A program made the position numbers and the translations under genes. Below are positions 9,544 to 18,052 of a DNA stretch of 64,000 nt, in pieces (within the stretch, counting starts at the first letter, position 1; the number at the start of each line of letters is the position of its first letter). The notes under the pieces are model-generated. The model was given only the letters and a program-made list of their open reading frames with translations, was not told where the DNA came from and searched no databases. Origin of the DNA: Bosea sp. RAC05 (GTDB lineage: Bacteria; Pseudomonadota; Alphaproteobacteria; Rhizobiales; Beijerinckiaceae); NCBI RefSeq assembly GCF_001713455.1, contig NZ_CP016463.1:1-64000 (forward strand), written 5' to 3'.

Positions 9544-10167
9544 TCAGGCGGCAACGGCGTCCGGCACCAGGGCCGCGCGCCGGGTAGGTCCGATATCGCC
9601 CTCCATCCAGTGAGGCCGGCATACGGAGATGTAGCGGTCCTCACCGCCGATCTCGACGACGGCGCCCGCTTTTACGGCCTGGCCCGACGGGTCGTAACGC
9701 AGGATCATTGTTGCCTTGCGGCCGCAGTGGCAGACTCGCTCGATCTCCTTGATCACGTCGGCAATCGCCAGCAGCTCGCAAACCGCCGGCCCGAAAAGCT
9801 GGCCCAGCGAGTTGTTCTTGATGCCGAAGGCGAGCACCGGGATCTGGAAGTGGTCGACGATCTTGGCAGCCTGCTGGATCTGTGCGGGGCTGAGGAACTG
9901 CACCTCGTCGATCAGGACTGCAGACACAGGTGCCAGCGCAATCGACCTGGCGACGATGTCGAAGAGATCCTCGCCCGCATGCAAAGGGTAGGCATCGGCA
10001 GCGATGCCGATGCGAGAAGCGATGCGCCCGACGCCGGCGCGGTTGTCGATGGCGCTGGTGAAGAGAAGGGCGTTGCCGCCTCCTTCGCTGTAGCCGTGTG
10101 CGGCCTGCAGCAGATGAGTCGATTTTCCCGCGTTCATCGTCGAATGGAAAAACGTCAGCGCAGCCAT
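9544..10167 (-). CDS. tdk: Thymidine kinase, type II
   Basis: Phosphorylates thymidine to dTMP in the salvage pathway. From the ATG at 10167 the protein has the usual length (207 aa), beginning MAALTFFHSTMNAGKST with the P-loop at residues 10-16. Walker B is DEVQF (87-91). The lasso region KNNSLGQLFGPAVCELLAIAD follows the family pattern, and zinc ligands are CHCG plus CRPH near the C-terminus. The frame extends 53 codons further upstream, but the extension lacks family similarity and GAGGGC precedes the internal ATG. Phage and large plasmids often carry this gene to raise dTTP. Confidence 0.92.
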   Translation of the reverse strand: MAALTFFHSTMNAGKSTHLLQAAHGYSEGGGNALLFTSAIDNRAGVGRIASRIGIAADAYPLHAGEDLFDIVARSIALAPVSAVLIDEVQFLSPAQIQQAAKIVDHFQIPVLAFGIKNNSLGQLFGPAVCELLAIADVIKEIERVCHCGRKATMILRYDPSGQAVKAGAVVEIGGEDRYISVCRPHWMEGDIGPTRRAALVPDAVAA

Positions 10168-10415
10168 GCAGCCCTCGATTCGGTGGTCTGAAACAAGGGT
10201 GATGCTCGCGGCCGCATACCTCAACACTGCAGCTTCGCGATCCACAGGGAGATGGGAGTGAGCGGCTGTCCTTGGATCGTCGGCATGCTCAGCCGCCGAC
10301 ATCCACGATTCTAATCGTCTATCCACCGAATCATAAATGGAGCTTCGAATCGTTTCTTGATCGCCGCCCCAAAGTGTCCTTCAACAATGGCATGTTCAGT
10401 TGGATCAGGAAGCTC
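10168..10415. promoter_or_regulatory. Divergent intergenic region, thymidine kinase / 10416 gene
   Basis: AT-richer than its surroundings. It holds three GANTC sites within 45 bp (10307, 10328 and 10347) and the decamer CGAATCGTTT at 10346-10355, which is also found upstream of the genes at 37791 and 54152. Promoters for both neighbours must lie here; exact boxes cannot be fixed by eye. Confidence 0.4.
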
Positions 10416-11567
10416 ATGGCAGCTCTCAAAAGCTACAAGGACTACGGCGATAAGGCCGCGGTCATTCTCCCGTCTGTCGAGAATGCGCTTTCTCGCAGGT
10501 TCCCCCAGTTGGCGGAGCGTATGCAGCAGCGCGCACTTCAGGTGATTGCCGTGGTGGTGGCAGCTTACCCGCGTCGTCTGGACAGGCTGGAGATCGCTCA
10601 GGCTCTCGGTCGAGAGGGCAGTGTCGTCGAGCAGAACAATTACGTGCAGCCTGGCGTTTCGTGGATCCAGAAAAACGGGATGATGTCCGGTGAGGACCCC
10701 GTCCTTGATCGCGATGCCACCATCCTGCCCTACACCTATGGCGCTCGGGCCGGCTTCGTCGATGCGGTGGCCCCGGATGCAGTTGCTCCAGATGCCGTCA
10801 ACGACGATGCGGCCGTTGCTTCCGGGTCTTCCGATGCCCCGCAGGCCGTGACTACCGATGTCGCAGGCCTCTGCAATCAGCCCGCCCCCGCCTTCGACGT
10901 CAACAGCGTGATGGACTGGATGGCGAACCTCGATGCTAGCAAGGCCGAGGATGCCGGCGGCGAGATGCGCAGCGAGAAGATCATTCGCAGCCTCGCCGAT
11001 TTCGACCAGTCTTCCGCTCGACGGCATGATCTCGTCGAGCATCACGATGGTGAAAGCGAGCATGGCTACGGTGTCATGGTCGTCGAGCGCCCGCGTGTCG
11101 TCGACGTACCCGTTATCGAGGCGGATCGGTCGAAGGACGTCATGTCGCTACTGATGGAGCTCGACAACGAAGGCTCTGTCGCTGACGAGCCGGCCGCGCC
11201 CACGACGGACGAGACGATCCGCAACTTCTCCGACTTCTCCAACCTTCCCGGCCACCTCCCCGGCTTCGACGAACCCCAGGACCCTGTCTCCATGACCAAC
11301 GTGACCACCATCCCGACCGCCGGTGTTCCCGCCCCCGCCCCCGCGGCCCCGACAGCCGAAGCGCTGAACGCGGCCTTCGCGCTGGCCCTGTCGAAGCCCA
11401 AGCCCGGTTCGACGGCCGAACTGATCTTCCAGCACTTCGACAAGTTCGGTGCGATGATCGATCTCGGTTACGGCTATGCCGACATCGCAAGCGTCTTCGC
11501 CGACGTCGGTCACACCGAGGTCACGGCCGAGCTCGTCGAGCGCCTGCACACGCGCTTCGGCGCCTGA
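10416..11567 (+). CDS. Unknown acidic protein with C-terminal helical DNA-binding-like domain
   Basis: AGGAAG five bases before the ATG at 10416 favours this start (about 383 aa); in-frame starts exist further upstream. Residues 1-95 are helical; 105-320 are low-complexity and acidic with Asp-Ala-Val-Ala repeats and a PAPAPAAP stretch. The final 50 residues (IFQHFDKFGAMIDLGYGYADIA..L) resemble helix-turn-helix segments of KfrA-type plasmid proteins. It could be a scaffold or DNA-associated protein. The assignment is weak. Confidence 0.7.
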   Translation: MAALKSYKDYGDKAAVILPSVENALSRRFPQLAERMQQRALQVIAVVVAAYPRRLDRLEIAQALGREGSVVEQNNYVQPGVSWIQKNGMMSGEDPVLDRDATILPYTYGARAGFVDAVAPDAVAPDAVNDDAAVASGSSDAPQAVTTDVAGLCNQPAPAFDVNSVMDWMANLDASKAEDAGGEMRSEKIIRSLADFDQSSARRHDLVEHHDGESEHGYGVMVVERPRVVDVPVIEADRSKDVMSLLMELDNEGSVADEPAAPTTDETIRNFSDFSNLPGHLPGFDEPQDPVSMTNVTTIPTAGVPAPAPAAPTAEALNAAFALALSKPKPGSTAELIFQHFDKFGAMIDLGYGYADIASVFADVGHTEVTAELVERLHTRFGA

Positions 11568-11652
11568 TCACCGCTCTGCAGATCTGAGACATCCCAGGCC
11601 AGCCCTCGCCAACGTGCGCGGGCTGGCCGTTTCATTTGAGGGAGGAGAACCA

Positions 11653-11865
11653 ATGCCAGCGATGATCACCGACAGTGACCACGTCTGCGTGCTCTGCGGA
11701 GAGCACCTTGCCGGCTGCAGCCTGTGTGGGACGACCACGGTCGTGAAGATTGACCGATCGGGTCACGATGCTGGTGAGCGAGAACTCGCGCTCCAGGAGC
11801 GCGCAATCCGGCGCGCGGCCGAGATGCGGCAAGGGTTTTCGCCGTTGCCTTCGGGCAACGAGTGA
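11653..11865 (+). CDS. Small zinc-ribbon-like protein, 70 aa
   Basis: Start at the ATG behind GGGAGGAG (seven bases), an unusually strong site. CVLC and CSLC pairs lie near residues 12 and 22, close enough for one zinc knuckle, followed by an amphipathic helix rich in Glu/Arg. The stop overlaps an alternative GTG start of the next gene. Function unknown. Confidence 0.65.
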   Translation: MPAMITDSDHVCVLCGEHLAGCSLCGTTTVVKIDRSGHDAGERELALQERAIRRAAEMRQGFSPLPSGNE

Positions 11866-11957
11866 GCGCTTCGCCAGGGACATGCAGCCTCGGCGCAATT
11901 GTGCCATTCGTGGTAGCGCCGCTTGATGCGAAGGTGAGCACCCGCGGGGACAAATCG

Positions 11958-12887
11958 ATGACTGCTGCCCTTGAGCTCAAAGCGCGCCTCCGCCAGGACG
12001 CCGAGGCTGCCATCGTGTCCCGAGATGCCCAGCATAAGGCCTTCTGCCAAGCCGAGATGAGGCTGGCGCGGTACGGGGCGTTCTATGACCTCATCGGGAA
12101 GACGTCCGAGTCGGTTGCGCGCGAGATGAGGCCAGATCTCGCGAAGGCGGCAGACGAGGTCGAGGCTGCGGTGCGCGAGCTCACGCAGGACAGGAACCGC
12201 ATGATGCAGTCCCTGTCCGACATGCACGCGGCGGTCCTGGCGGAGATCGGCAACGTCGCAGCCGCTCGGTCGTTCGAGGCACAAGGGAAGCGCGAAGGCA
12301 TCAGCGCCGCCGACCTGGTGATGGGTGCTTTAGAGGAGGCTGGCCGGCTGCGACACCAATACGTCGACCAGGGACGATGTGCCTTCGACGAAAGCGGGCC
12401 GATGACCCACGCGATATGCCGCTCGGTGGCTTCCTCGCTGGGCGTGCCCGATAAGGCCGTCGCCAACCCGAAGAAGCTGATGGCGTGGTTCCGGCAGCCG
12501 GTCTACGGCATCATGAAGAAGCCAGCGTTCGCCGAGGTCAGCGGGCTGAACATGTCGGGCGTCTCGTTTGCCCCTCATGAGGATAACGTGAACCGCCTGC
12601 GCTTCTGCGTTTACGATCCCACCTGCATGCACGATTTCAGGACCAGCGCTGACGCCATCGGCGCAGAGATCCTTGAGTCCGGAACGCGGGATCCGGTCGC
12701 TCGGCGAGGAGCGTTGCAGAAGCTGACGACGGATCTCGGCGATCTCAGCAACGACGAGCTCGATGGCGAAGCGCTCTATCTGGGCTTCATGACCGGGTCG
12801 GTGGCATCGCGCGATCGGGAGCTGACGAACGCCTGGCAGAGCGTGCGAGACGAGATCGGCCGCCGCGGCAGCACGCCGGCCCCCTGA
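11958..12887 (+). CDS. Unknown helical protein with STPAP tail
   Basis: From the ATG at 11958 (GGGGA eight bases upstream) the product is 309 aa; a GTG at 11862 overlapping the previous stop would add 32 residues. Residues 1-110 are predicted coiled-coil (Ala/Glu/Arg heptads). The rest is alpha/beta with conserved-looking LRFCVYDPTCMH. The C-terminus RGSTPAP matches the Pro-rich tails in this window. The gene ends one base before the convergent PcfJ-like gene. Function unknown. Confidence 0.72.
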   Translation: MTAALELKARLRQDAEAAIVSRDAQHKAFCQAEMRLARYGAFYDLIGKTSESVAREMRPDLAKAADEVEAAVRELTQDRNRMMQSLSDMHAAVLAEIGNVAAARSFEAQGKREGISAADLVMGALEEAGRLRHQYVDQGRCAFDESGPMTHAICRSVASSLGVPDKAVANPKKLMAWFRQPVYGIMKKPAFAEVSGLNMSGVSFAPHEDNVNRLRFCVYDPTCMHDFRTSADAIGAEILESGTRDPVARRGALQKLTTDLGDLSNDELDGEALYLGFMTGSVASRDRELTNAWQSVRDEIGRRGSTPAP

Positions 12888-14786
12888 TCAAGCTGCTTTG
12901 GCCTTCAGGAAATCGGTAATGCCGCAGTCCTGAGCGCAATACCGGCCGAAATCCTCGGGCGAGAAATGCCGCAATGGGCGAGGCAGTAGCGGCCTCCAGA
13001 ACTCGAATTCCTTGTTGAAACGCTCGGTGTCTCGCCAGTCATAGCCGCACGTTTGCAGGCAGATATTCATGAAGCTGTCGCCCACCGGCACTGCATGCTT
13101 CGTGGTACCGACATCCTTCAAGGCATCGATGTTCACGGCGATCTGCCCCAGCTTGATCGCGTCGAGGTATTCCGTCAGCGCTTGGTGAGACGCTGGTTCG
13201 GGATCGGCATTATCGAATCCGCGATGTTGCTGTACGGCGAGTATCTCGCCCTTGCGCTTGATCTCGGCCGTTCCAAGTCGCTCAATCTGCCTGCCCTCCT
13301 CGTCCAGGCGGCGGATCGAGACGATGCTGCTGAAGCCCGAGCTGCACTGTGGCGCATAAGTGCCAACGCAGTGGAACAGTCCCGGCATACCGGTCCCATC
13401 GACCCCGTTGCGACCTTCATCCTTGAGCTCGGAGATCGTGGTCAGGGGGACGACGATGATCGAGCCCGATTTGGTGAGGTAATCTGATGTCAGGCCCTGC
13501 CACTGGGCCTCGATGCCGGTATCGAAGCCGAGGTTGCGCCCTTGCACCCTGCGATGCCAATCGGCTGACAGTTGGGCAAGCTGGAACAGGTCGAGGTTTC
13601 CACAAAAGAGTCTGAGCGCCTGCGCACCGGTGGAAGAATTGACTAAGCCCAGGCAATCGGACGCGGATACCGGAATGTCGAGTTGATAATTGGGGGCGAC
13701 GGTCCGGAATAGTGCTGGAATATGGACCCTCCTGCGGAAATCGATGCCGGCATCTGCAATCCAGGAGGCGAGACTGGCGAAGCGGTTCAAGTCCTGCCCG
13801 ATGATCCCAGATAGGCGATCATAGCCCTCTCTCCAGCGCCCGCCGATGCGCGCCAAGAGGCGGTCGGGGGCTGGATGTCGCAGCGGGCTTGCATGGATCC
13901 GCCAATCGTGGGGAGCCCCGAAGCCCTTGCCCGTTGTCAGGCTGCCCATCACATCTGCGAACGGGATTGCAGCTCTGGCCTCATCGAGTGTGGTCGGAAT
14001 CCAGTTGTGGGGCACAGCGGAGCACATGCGCAGCATGGCGCTGGCATCGCCCAGTCCTATGATGGGCCAGTGCGCGCGCCCCAGCGTGCGCAGGTGTCCG
14101 GCAGTCCAGTTGGCAGTCTGGATGCTGGGCTTGAACGAGTATCGCCGATTCAGCGCGTCGATGGCGTTGCCACGTTCCGTGATGAGGCCGCTGAAGTAGG
14201 AATCCCGCAGCATCGCCTCACTGAGCATGGGGAAGCGGTCGCAGAAGGCAATGAACCTGCTCGCGCGCGCCGCATCTTGACGGCCCGCGAGCGTCCCGTA
14301 GTGACAGCCCTCGGGTGAAGCGACGTGCGCCAACGTTGCCAGGGCTCTCTGATCGAGTTGCGCGCGGAATTTCGCCAAGCCCAGGGCATCGAATTCAGCG
14401 AGATAGGCTGCCCGAGCTTTGGCGATATCGGTCTCGTCCTCGGGATCGAAGCCGAGTGGTTCGGCGGCGCCGGCCCCTTCACTCCGCACGATCCCGGCCT
14501 CCCGAAGTGCGCTGGTCGGCTGCTTGAGTGACATGATGCTGGCGCGCGCCAGTTTGAGCAGCGCCGATGCCGTCTGAGGTTTGCTGCTATCGATCCAGCC
14601 ACGCGTTTCGATGATCGAGCGATAGGCTGGAGGAGCAGCAACGAGAGCAAACTCCACATAGTCGGCCCCGATCACGACGATGGCGATCCCTGCCATGTTG
14701 TGCCGGCCGGCAATCGTCTGCTGATCGAACACCAGAAGCGCTCGATTGGGATAGCGTTTGGAATGGCGCAGTTCGAGCACGATCAA
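12888..14786 (-). CDS. PcfJ-like domain protein
   Basis: A 632-residue protein. Residues about 430-560 match the PcfJ-like pattern: IVVPLTTISEL..EG, then HCVGTY with a nearby Cys and GFSSIVSIR, then a paired strand TAEI..KGE and Q-HRGF-N. PcfJ-like proteins occur on conjugative plasmids and in phages of alphaproteobacteria; their biochemical role is unknown. The N-terminal 400 residues are unassigned and contain many Trp and His. The listed start is TTG; an ATG at 14696 is an alternative. Convergent with the 11958 gene. Confidence 0.75.
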   Translation of the reverse strand: MIVLELRHSKRYPNRALLVFDQQTIAGRHNMAGIAIVVIGADYVEFALVAAPPAYRSIIETRGWIDSSKPQTASALLKLARASIMSLKQPTSALREAGIVRSEGAGAAEPLGFDPEDETDIAKARAAYLAEFDALGLAKFRAQLDQRALATLAHVASPEGCHYGTLAGRQDAARASRFIAFCDRFPMLSEAMLRDSYFSGLITERGNAIDALNRRYSFKPSIQTANWTAGHLRTLGRAHWPIIGLGDASAMLRMCSAVPHNWIPTTLDEARAAIPFADVMGSLTTGKGFGAPHDWRIHASPLRHPAPDRLLARIGGRWREGYDRLSGIIGQDLNRFASLASWIADAGIDFRRRVHIPALFRTVAPNYQLDIPVSASDCLGLVNSSTGAQALRLFCGNLDLFQLAQLSADWHRRVQGRNLGFDTGIEAQWQGLTSDYLTKSGSIIVVPLTTISELKDEGRNGVDGTGMPGLFHCVGTYAPQCSSGFSSIVSIRRLDEEGRQIERLGTAEIKRKGEILAVQQHRGFDNADPEPASHQALTEYLDAIKLGQIAVNIDALKDVGTTKHAVPVGDSFMNICLQTCGYDWRDTERFNKEFEFWRPLLPRPLRHFSPEDFGRYCAQDCGITDFLKAKAA

Positions 14787-14921
14787 GATCCGAATGAGCG
14801 ATCCGGATCATAGGACTGGCAACGGTTTCTGTGAATTGCGGCCTGCTCTCAATCCACCATTCATGATTGTTGGATGCTTTTGGTATAGGATTGATCTTCT
14901 GAATCGAGATGAAATTGGCCC

Positions 14922-15476
14922 ATGGACAAACAACCCGAACCTGGTCCGCCGCGCTTCCCGATGCAGATGCGCTGCGCGTCCTGCGACACGCTCATGCAGA
15001 TGCCCTTCGAGCCCATGCCGGTCCACGAATTCGTCGGGATCATGGAGGCGCTGCGTTGCCCCGGCTGCGGCGGCAAGAAGCTGCTCATGGGTCAAGGCCG
15101 GACAGCGGCCCAGGATGACAGCTTTGACCACGGGCAAACACCCGAGGAGCGTCAGAGGCTTTGGCTCGAAAACGGCGAGACCGGCAACTCCTCGGCCGCC
15201 ATTTTCGGCTGGATGACCGGGCGATGGGTGAAGGCCAGCCATCCGCTCGATACCGATGACCTTCGCCGGTGCGTCCTCCTGCTTCGCCGCTTCCCCGAGT
15301 GGCAGGAGAGGATGCTGGAGATGACAGAACTGTCGCCGGAATGGCGCGCGATCGCGACGAACTGGGCGCGCCTTCAGGCTGCTTTCGTCGCGGAGGCAAC
15401 GCCGGCTCTGCTTCGCCGGAAGATGCCGGTCACGGCTGCGCTGCTGGCCTCGCTGATCGCCCAGGATGCCGCCTGA
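14922..15476 (+). CDS. Unknown protein with N-terminal zinc ribbon
   Basis: 184 residues. CASC (18-21) and CPGC (about 47-50) form a four-cysteine zinc ribbon, followed by a helical C-terminal region with LLRRFPEWQERMLEM. A candidate promoter (GGTATAGGATTGATC at 14881-14895) lies some 30 bases upstream. The stop is eleven bases before the convergent hipA stop. Function unknown. Confidence 0.72.
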   Translation: MDKQPEPGPPRFPMQMRCASCDTLMQMPFEPMPVHEFVGIMEALRCPGCGGKKLLMGQGRTAAQDDSFDHGQTPEERQRLWLENGETGNSSAAIFGWMTGRWVKASHPLDTDDLRRCVLLLRRFPEWQERMLEMTELSPEWRAIATNWARLQAAFVAEATPALLRRKMPVTAALLASLIAQDAA

Positions 15477-15487
15477 GGCTTCCGACC

Positions 15488-16786
15488 TCAGGCATCGACC
15501 TTGCGCTTGCGCGACCAGTCGCGAGCGCTCGGCGCCGTTGAGAAGTCCCTGGTCTCAAGCTGCCGCTGGATGCGCTTGGTGCGCTTCTTGGTCTCGAAGC
15601 AGACCTGATCCAGGAGATTGCTTCCGCCGGTCGGCATGGCAGCGACCTCGTCGCGCACCTCGTCGGCGCGCAGTGAGACCAGGCTGGCAAGCTCGTCGAC
15701 GCGATCGAGTGTCCGCTGGGGATTGAGCCCCACATCGCGCGCCAGCCGGATCCAGTCGGTGCCGGTCAGGTCAGCGCCTGTGGTTCTGCCGGCGATGCGC
15801 TGCGGCAGATTGCGCGTCACGTGCTTGTAGATCTCGGCGCAAAGGACGTCATAGAGCGGCGCGAGCTTGGCCGAACCACCCGCACCGATCAGCAGAGAAT
15901 AGTTCTTGGCGTGGGCATCCGTGTTGCCGACCAGGACATTGAGGATCAGGTAGTCGAGGAGCTTCAGCCTTTCGCCCGGCGAGACCCGGCTCTCGACAGC
16001 GTTGAACAGAGCCACGATGCCCGGCCCCGTTCTGCCGAACCCTGTGTACTCGTACTTGTCCTTGGGCAGGAAGCCCAGCGTCTGACACAGGTCCTCCTGA
16101 TGGATCCTGCGGATGCCGGACTTCGTGGCGAGGCGATCGTAGCGCTCGACCAGTAGGTACGAGCGCTTCCCCGCGACGCCGGTGGTGACTTTCGACGTCT
16201 CGATGCCCACAGCCTTGGCCAGGCTCAGGCAGAAAGCTTCGTTGGCGACGCTGCCCTTGAGATTGAGCGAGTCCGGTTTGAGGATATGCGTCGAGGCCGT
16301 TCCCTTGACCGGGATGGCGATCCGCCCGTCGACAACGGCGACAGCGAGCTTCTCCTGGACGCCAGCGAGCGACATCGAGACCCCCTCCTCTCCGACCAGG
16401 AAAGGCTTCCGCGGCAGCTCGGTGATGATGCGCTCCAGCTCTGCCTCGGTTTCGACGACGCGAAACTCGTCTCCCTGCTCGCGCGGCTTGTCGATAGCCA
16501 GCGCGCCGGCGGTATCGCGGCCGAGCGACTTCAGCAGGCCGAGAACGTCCTGGGGCGAGACACCGATCGCCTGGCCGATCTCCTGGAGATGCGATTCCGG
16601 CAGCAGGTTGGCGAGCCAGGTGATGACGAGCCCATGCTCATACGGCTCGGGGCGCAGGGGCATGCGCAGCGAAATCGGAAATGATCCGGACCTGGAGATC
16701 CAGGCAGGGTCATAGATGAGCTGAGCCTGGCCCGAGCCCGTGTCGACCCGACCGACCTTCGTGCGTTCATAGAAGATATCGACCAT
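15488..16786 (-). CDS. hipA: HipA-type serine/threonine kinase toxin
   Basis: Toxin half of a HipBA module; HipA kinases phosphorylate translation factors (classically glutamyl-tRNA synthetase) and induce dormancy. The 432-residue chain has the N-terminal subdomain, the Gly-rich loop region MSLAGVQEKL (138-147), ATP-lysine motif HILKP (167-171), VERYDR (213-218), catalytic NTDAHAKN (288-295) and the metal-binding APLYD (309-313), so it looks catalytically complete. It starts eleven bases after hipB. The substrate cannot be read from sequence. Confidence 0.93.
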   Translation of the reverse strand: MVDIFYERTKVGRVDTGSGQAQLIYDPAWISRSGSFPISLRMPLRPEPYEHGLVITWLANLLPESHLQEIGQAIGVSPQDVLGLLKSLGRDTAGALAIDKPREQGDEFRVVETEAELERIITELPRKPFLVGEEGVSMSLAGVQEKLAVAVVDGRIAIPVKGTASTHILKPDSLNLKGSVANEAFCLSLAKAVGIETSKVTTGVAGKRSYLLVERYDRLATKSGIRRIHQEDLCQTLGFLPKDKYEYTGFGRTGPGIVALFNAVESRVSPGERLKLLDYLILNVLVGNTDAHAKNYSLLIGAGGSAKLAPLYDVLCAEIYKHVTRNLPQRIAGRTTGADLTGTDWIRLARDVGLNPQRTLDRVDELASLVSLRADEVRDEVAAMPTGGSNLLDQVCFETKKRTKRIQRQLETRDFSTAPSARDWSRKRKVDA

Positions 16787-16797
16787 GGGCCTGCCCT

Positions 16798-17088
16798 TCA
16801 GAATTTCGGGACATGAGAGAGATCATCGTCCTCATCGATGGTCTCGTCTGGCAGCACATTCGCGCTATGATCGGGTGTCGCGATGTCGCCGAAGCGGATA
16901 CCGAGCTCGACCGCAGCCGTCAGTGCCTTCCCGATCTGGCAGGTCGGCTTGCCAGCCTCGAGGTCGATGATAAAGCGCCGAGCGACACCGCATCGCGCCG
17001 CGAGCTCGTCCTGGTTGATGCCGGCGGCCCGGCGCCGATCCCGGATGAGATTGCCGAATTGCTCAGCGTTGCGAATGGCATCAGTCAT
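16798..17088 (-). CDS. hipB: HipB-type antitoxin and repressor
   Basis: Helix-turn-helix XRE protein of about 96 aa with the HTH around NQDELAARCGVARRFIIDLE, matching HipB. The C-terminus ends in a flexible acidic tail (ETIDEDDDLSHVPKF). The ATG at 17088 is preferred to the upstream TTG at 17106, because the promoter -10 box at 17120-17125 would leave the TTG almost no leader. An operator copy overlaps the region just before this ATG, which fits autorepression together with HipA. Confidence 0.9.
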   Translation of the reverse strand: MTDAIRNAEQFGNLIRDRRRAAGINQDELAARCGVARRFIIDLEAGKPTCQIGKALTAAVELGIRFGDIATPDHSANVLPDETIDEDDDLSHVPKF

Positions 17089-17258
17089 GTGTGCGCTCGG
17101 TAACAAATGGGCTTAACCATCTATAATGTTACCGAACGCACACATCAAGCGGTTAGAGCAAAAATGTTACCGATCGCGCCCAATCGGCCCAAGGTCAGAG
17201 ATTGTTACCGATCGCGCACATTGTGTGGCTAGAGCTGGAAATGTTACCGATCGCGCAC
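17089..17258. repeat. Five-copy HipB operator array, 38-bp period
   Basis: 17-mers related to TGTTACCGATCGCGCAC start at 17127, 17165, 17203 and 17242 in direct orientation; a fifth copy is inverted at 17089-17105. Successive starts are 38, 38, 38 and 39 bp apart. Each core is an imperfect palindrome (GT-N3-CGATCG-N3-AC in the best copies). GGTTAGAGC-like blocks recur before copies 3-5. Position over and upstream of the hipBA promoter makes HipB the likely binder. Confidence 0.8.
17120..17148 (-). promoter_or_regulatory. hipBA promoter
   Basis: Read on the - strand: -35 TTGATG (17148-17143), a 17-base spacer, -10 TATAGA (17125-17120). The spacer is filled by operator copy 2, and copy 1 lies between the promoter and the hipB ATG. 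The layout is that of a tightly autoregulated promoter. Confidence 0.75.
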
Positions 17259-18050
17259 TCAGGGGCGCAGGGCAGCGCTTTCGCTTGCAACGACCTCGGC
17301 GAGCCAGTCGGATACCGCCTCAGCGTGCGCCGTCGGTCCCGCCGTCGGCATGTCCGGCAGGATCGAACGCGTGAACGCCAGAGCGGCACGGGGAGCGAAA
17401 TCTGTGAGTGGCCCGCGCAATGGACTCGACGGATGATTGAGCCGCTCGTCGTAAGGCATCAGATTGACCTCGAAGCCTGCAGGGACGACAGGGTGCGACC
17501 CGGGCAAGAAGATACGAAGGCGCTCGCGGTCGCTTTCTGTCAGCGACTGCAGGTCGTGTGTGATCATGTTGAGATAGGGCGCCGAGACAGCCATCAGGAC
17601 GAGCCCTGTGCCTGCGAAGGCTTCCAGCAGCGGTGACGAGTAGCGCGATTGGTTCACCACGGCCCACCAGGCCGCAGGACTTCGCCGCGCCCGAACCTTG
17701 GTGAAGATGTCGTCGTCGGCCCCGCTGGCTGACACCGTCAGCCCATACGAGGGGACGACCTCGTCGGGGTGAAGAAAGCCCAGACCGGCCGAGATCGTGA
17801 AAAGGCGACCGCTGCCGGCTGCCCTGGTCGCGTAGCTGAACCCCCTGCCCTTGTAGAGATCCGCTGCGCGACAGACTGGTTTGGCTTCATTGATGCGACG
17901 CAGCCATTCCGATCCGACCAGATCGAGCGAGCCTGGTGCCAGAGATCGACCCTCAAGTCCGGGCTCTGGCGTGAAGGCCTTGCGGCTGGAGCAGGTTGTC
18001 ACAACCGCCAGGCTCTCTTCATCAGATCGACAGTGCGGTTGTTGCCCCAT
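17259..18050 (-). CDS. DUF6884-like protein
   Basis: 263 residues. The N-terminal half shows VVTTCSSRK, then AADLYKGRGFSYATRAA and ISAGLGFLHPDEVVPSYGLTV. This resembles DUF6884-type domains (TCS-x-R/K, DLY-G, S-x-G-L-x-P/D-E), which occur in phages and plasmids, some linked to base modification; the link here is inference. The C-terminal half is unassigned. It starts two bases after the stop of the 18053 gene, so they form a pair. It ends where the hipBA operator array begins. Confidence 0.65.
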   Translation of the reverse strand: MGQQPHCRSDEESLAVVTTCSSRKAFTPEPGLEGRSLAPGSLDLVGSEWLRRINEAKPVCRAADLYKGRGFSYATRAAGSGRLFTISAGLGFLHPDEVVPSYGLTVSASGADDDIFTKVRARRSPAAWWAVVNQSRYSSPLLEAFAGTGLVLMAVSAPYLNMITHDLQSLTESDRERLRIFLPGSHPVVPAGFEVNLMPYDERLNHPSSPLRGPLTDFAPRAALAFTRSILPDMPTAGPTAHAEAVSDWLAEVVASESAALRP

Positions 18051-18052
18051 CC

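Noticed and set aside
12888..14786. PcfJ-like gene first considered as a divergent DNA polymerase
   Set aside because: The HCVG-Y, GFSS-IVSIR and Q-HRGF-N motifs fit PcfJ-like proteins and no polymerase metal motifs are present.
17089..17258. Replication iterons or CRISPR repeats
   Set aside because: No Rep gene adjoins; units are 17 bp with partly conserved 21-bp spacers, and they coincide with promoter boxes of hipBA.
17126..17374. Small + strand frame over the hipBA operator array
   Set aside because: Its codons are the repeats themselves; the array is better explained as operators.
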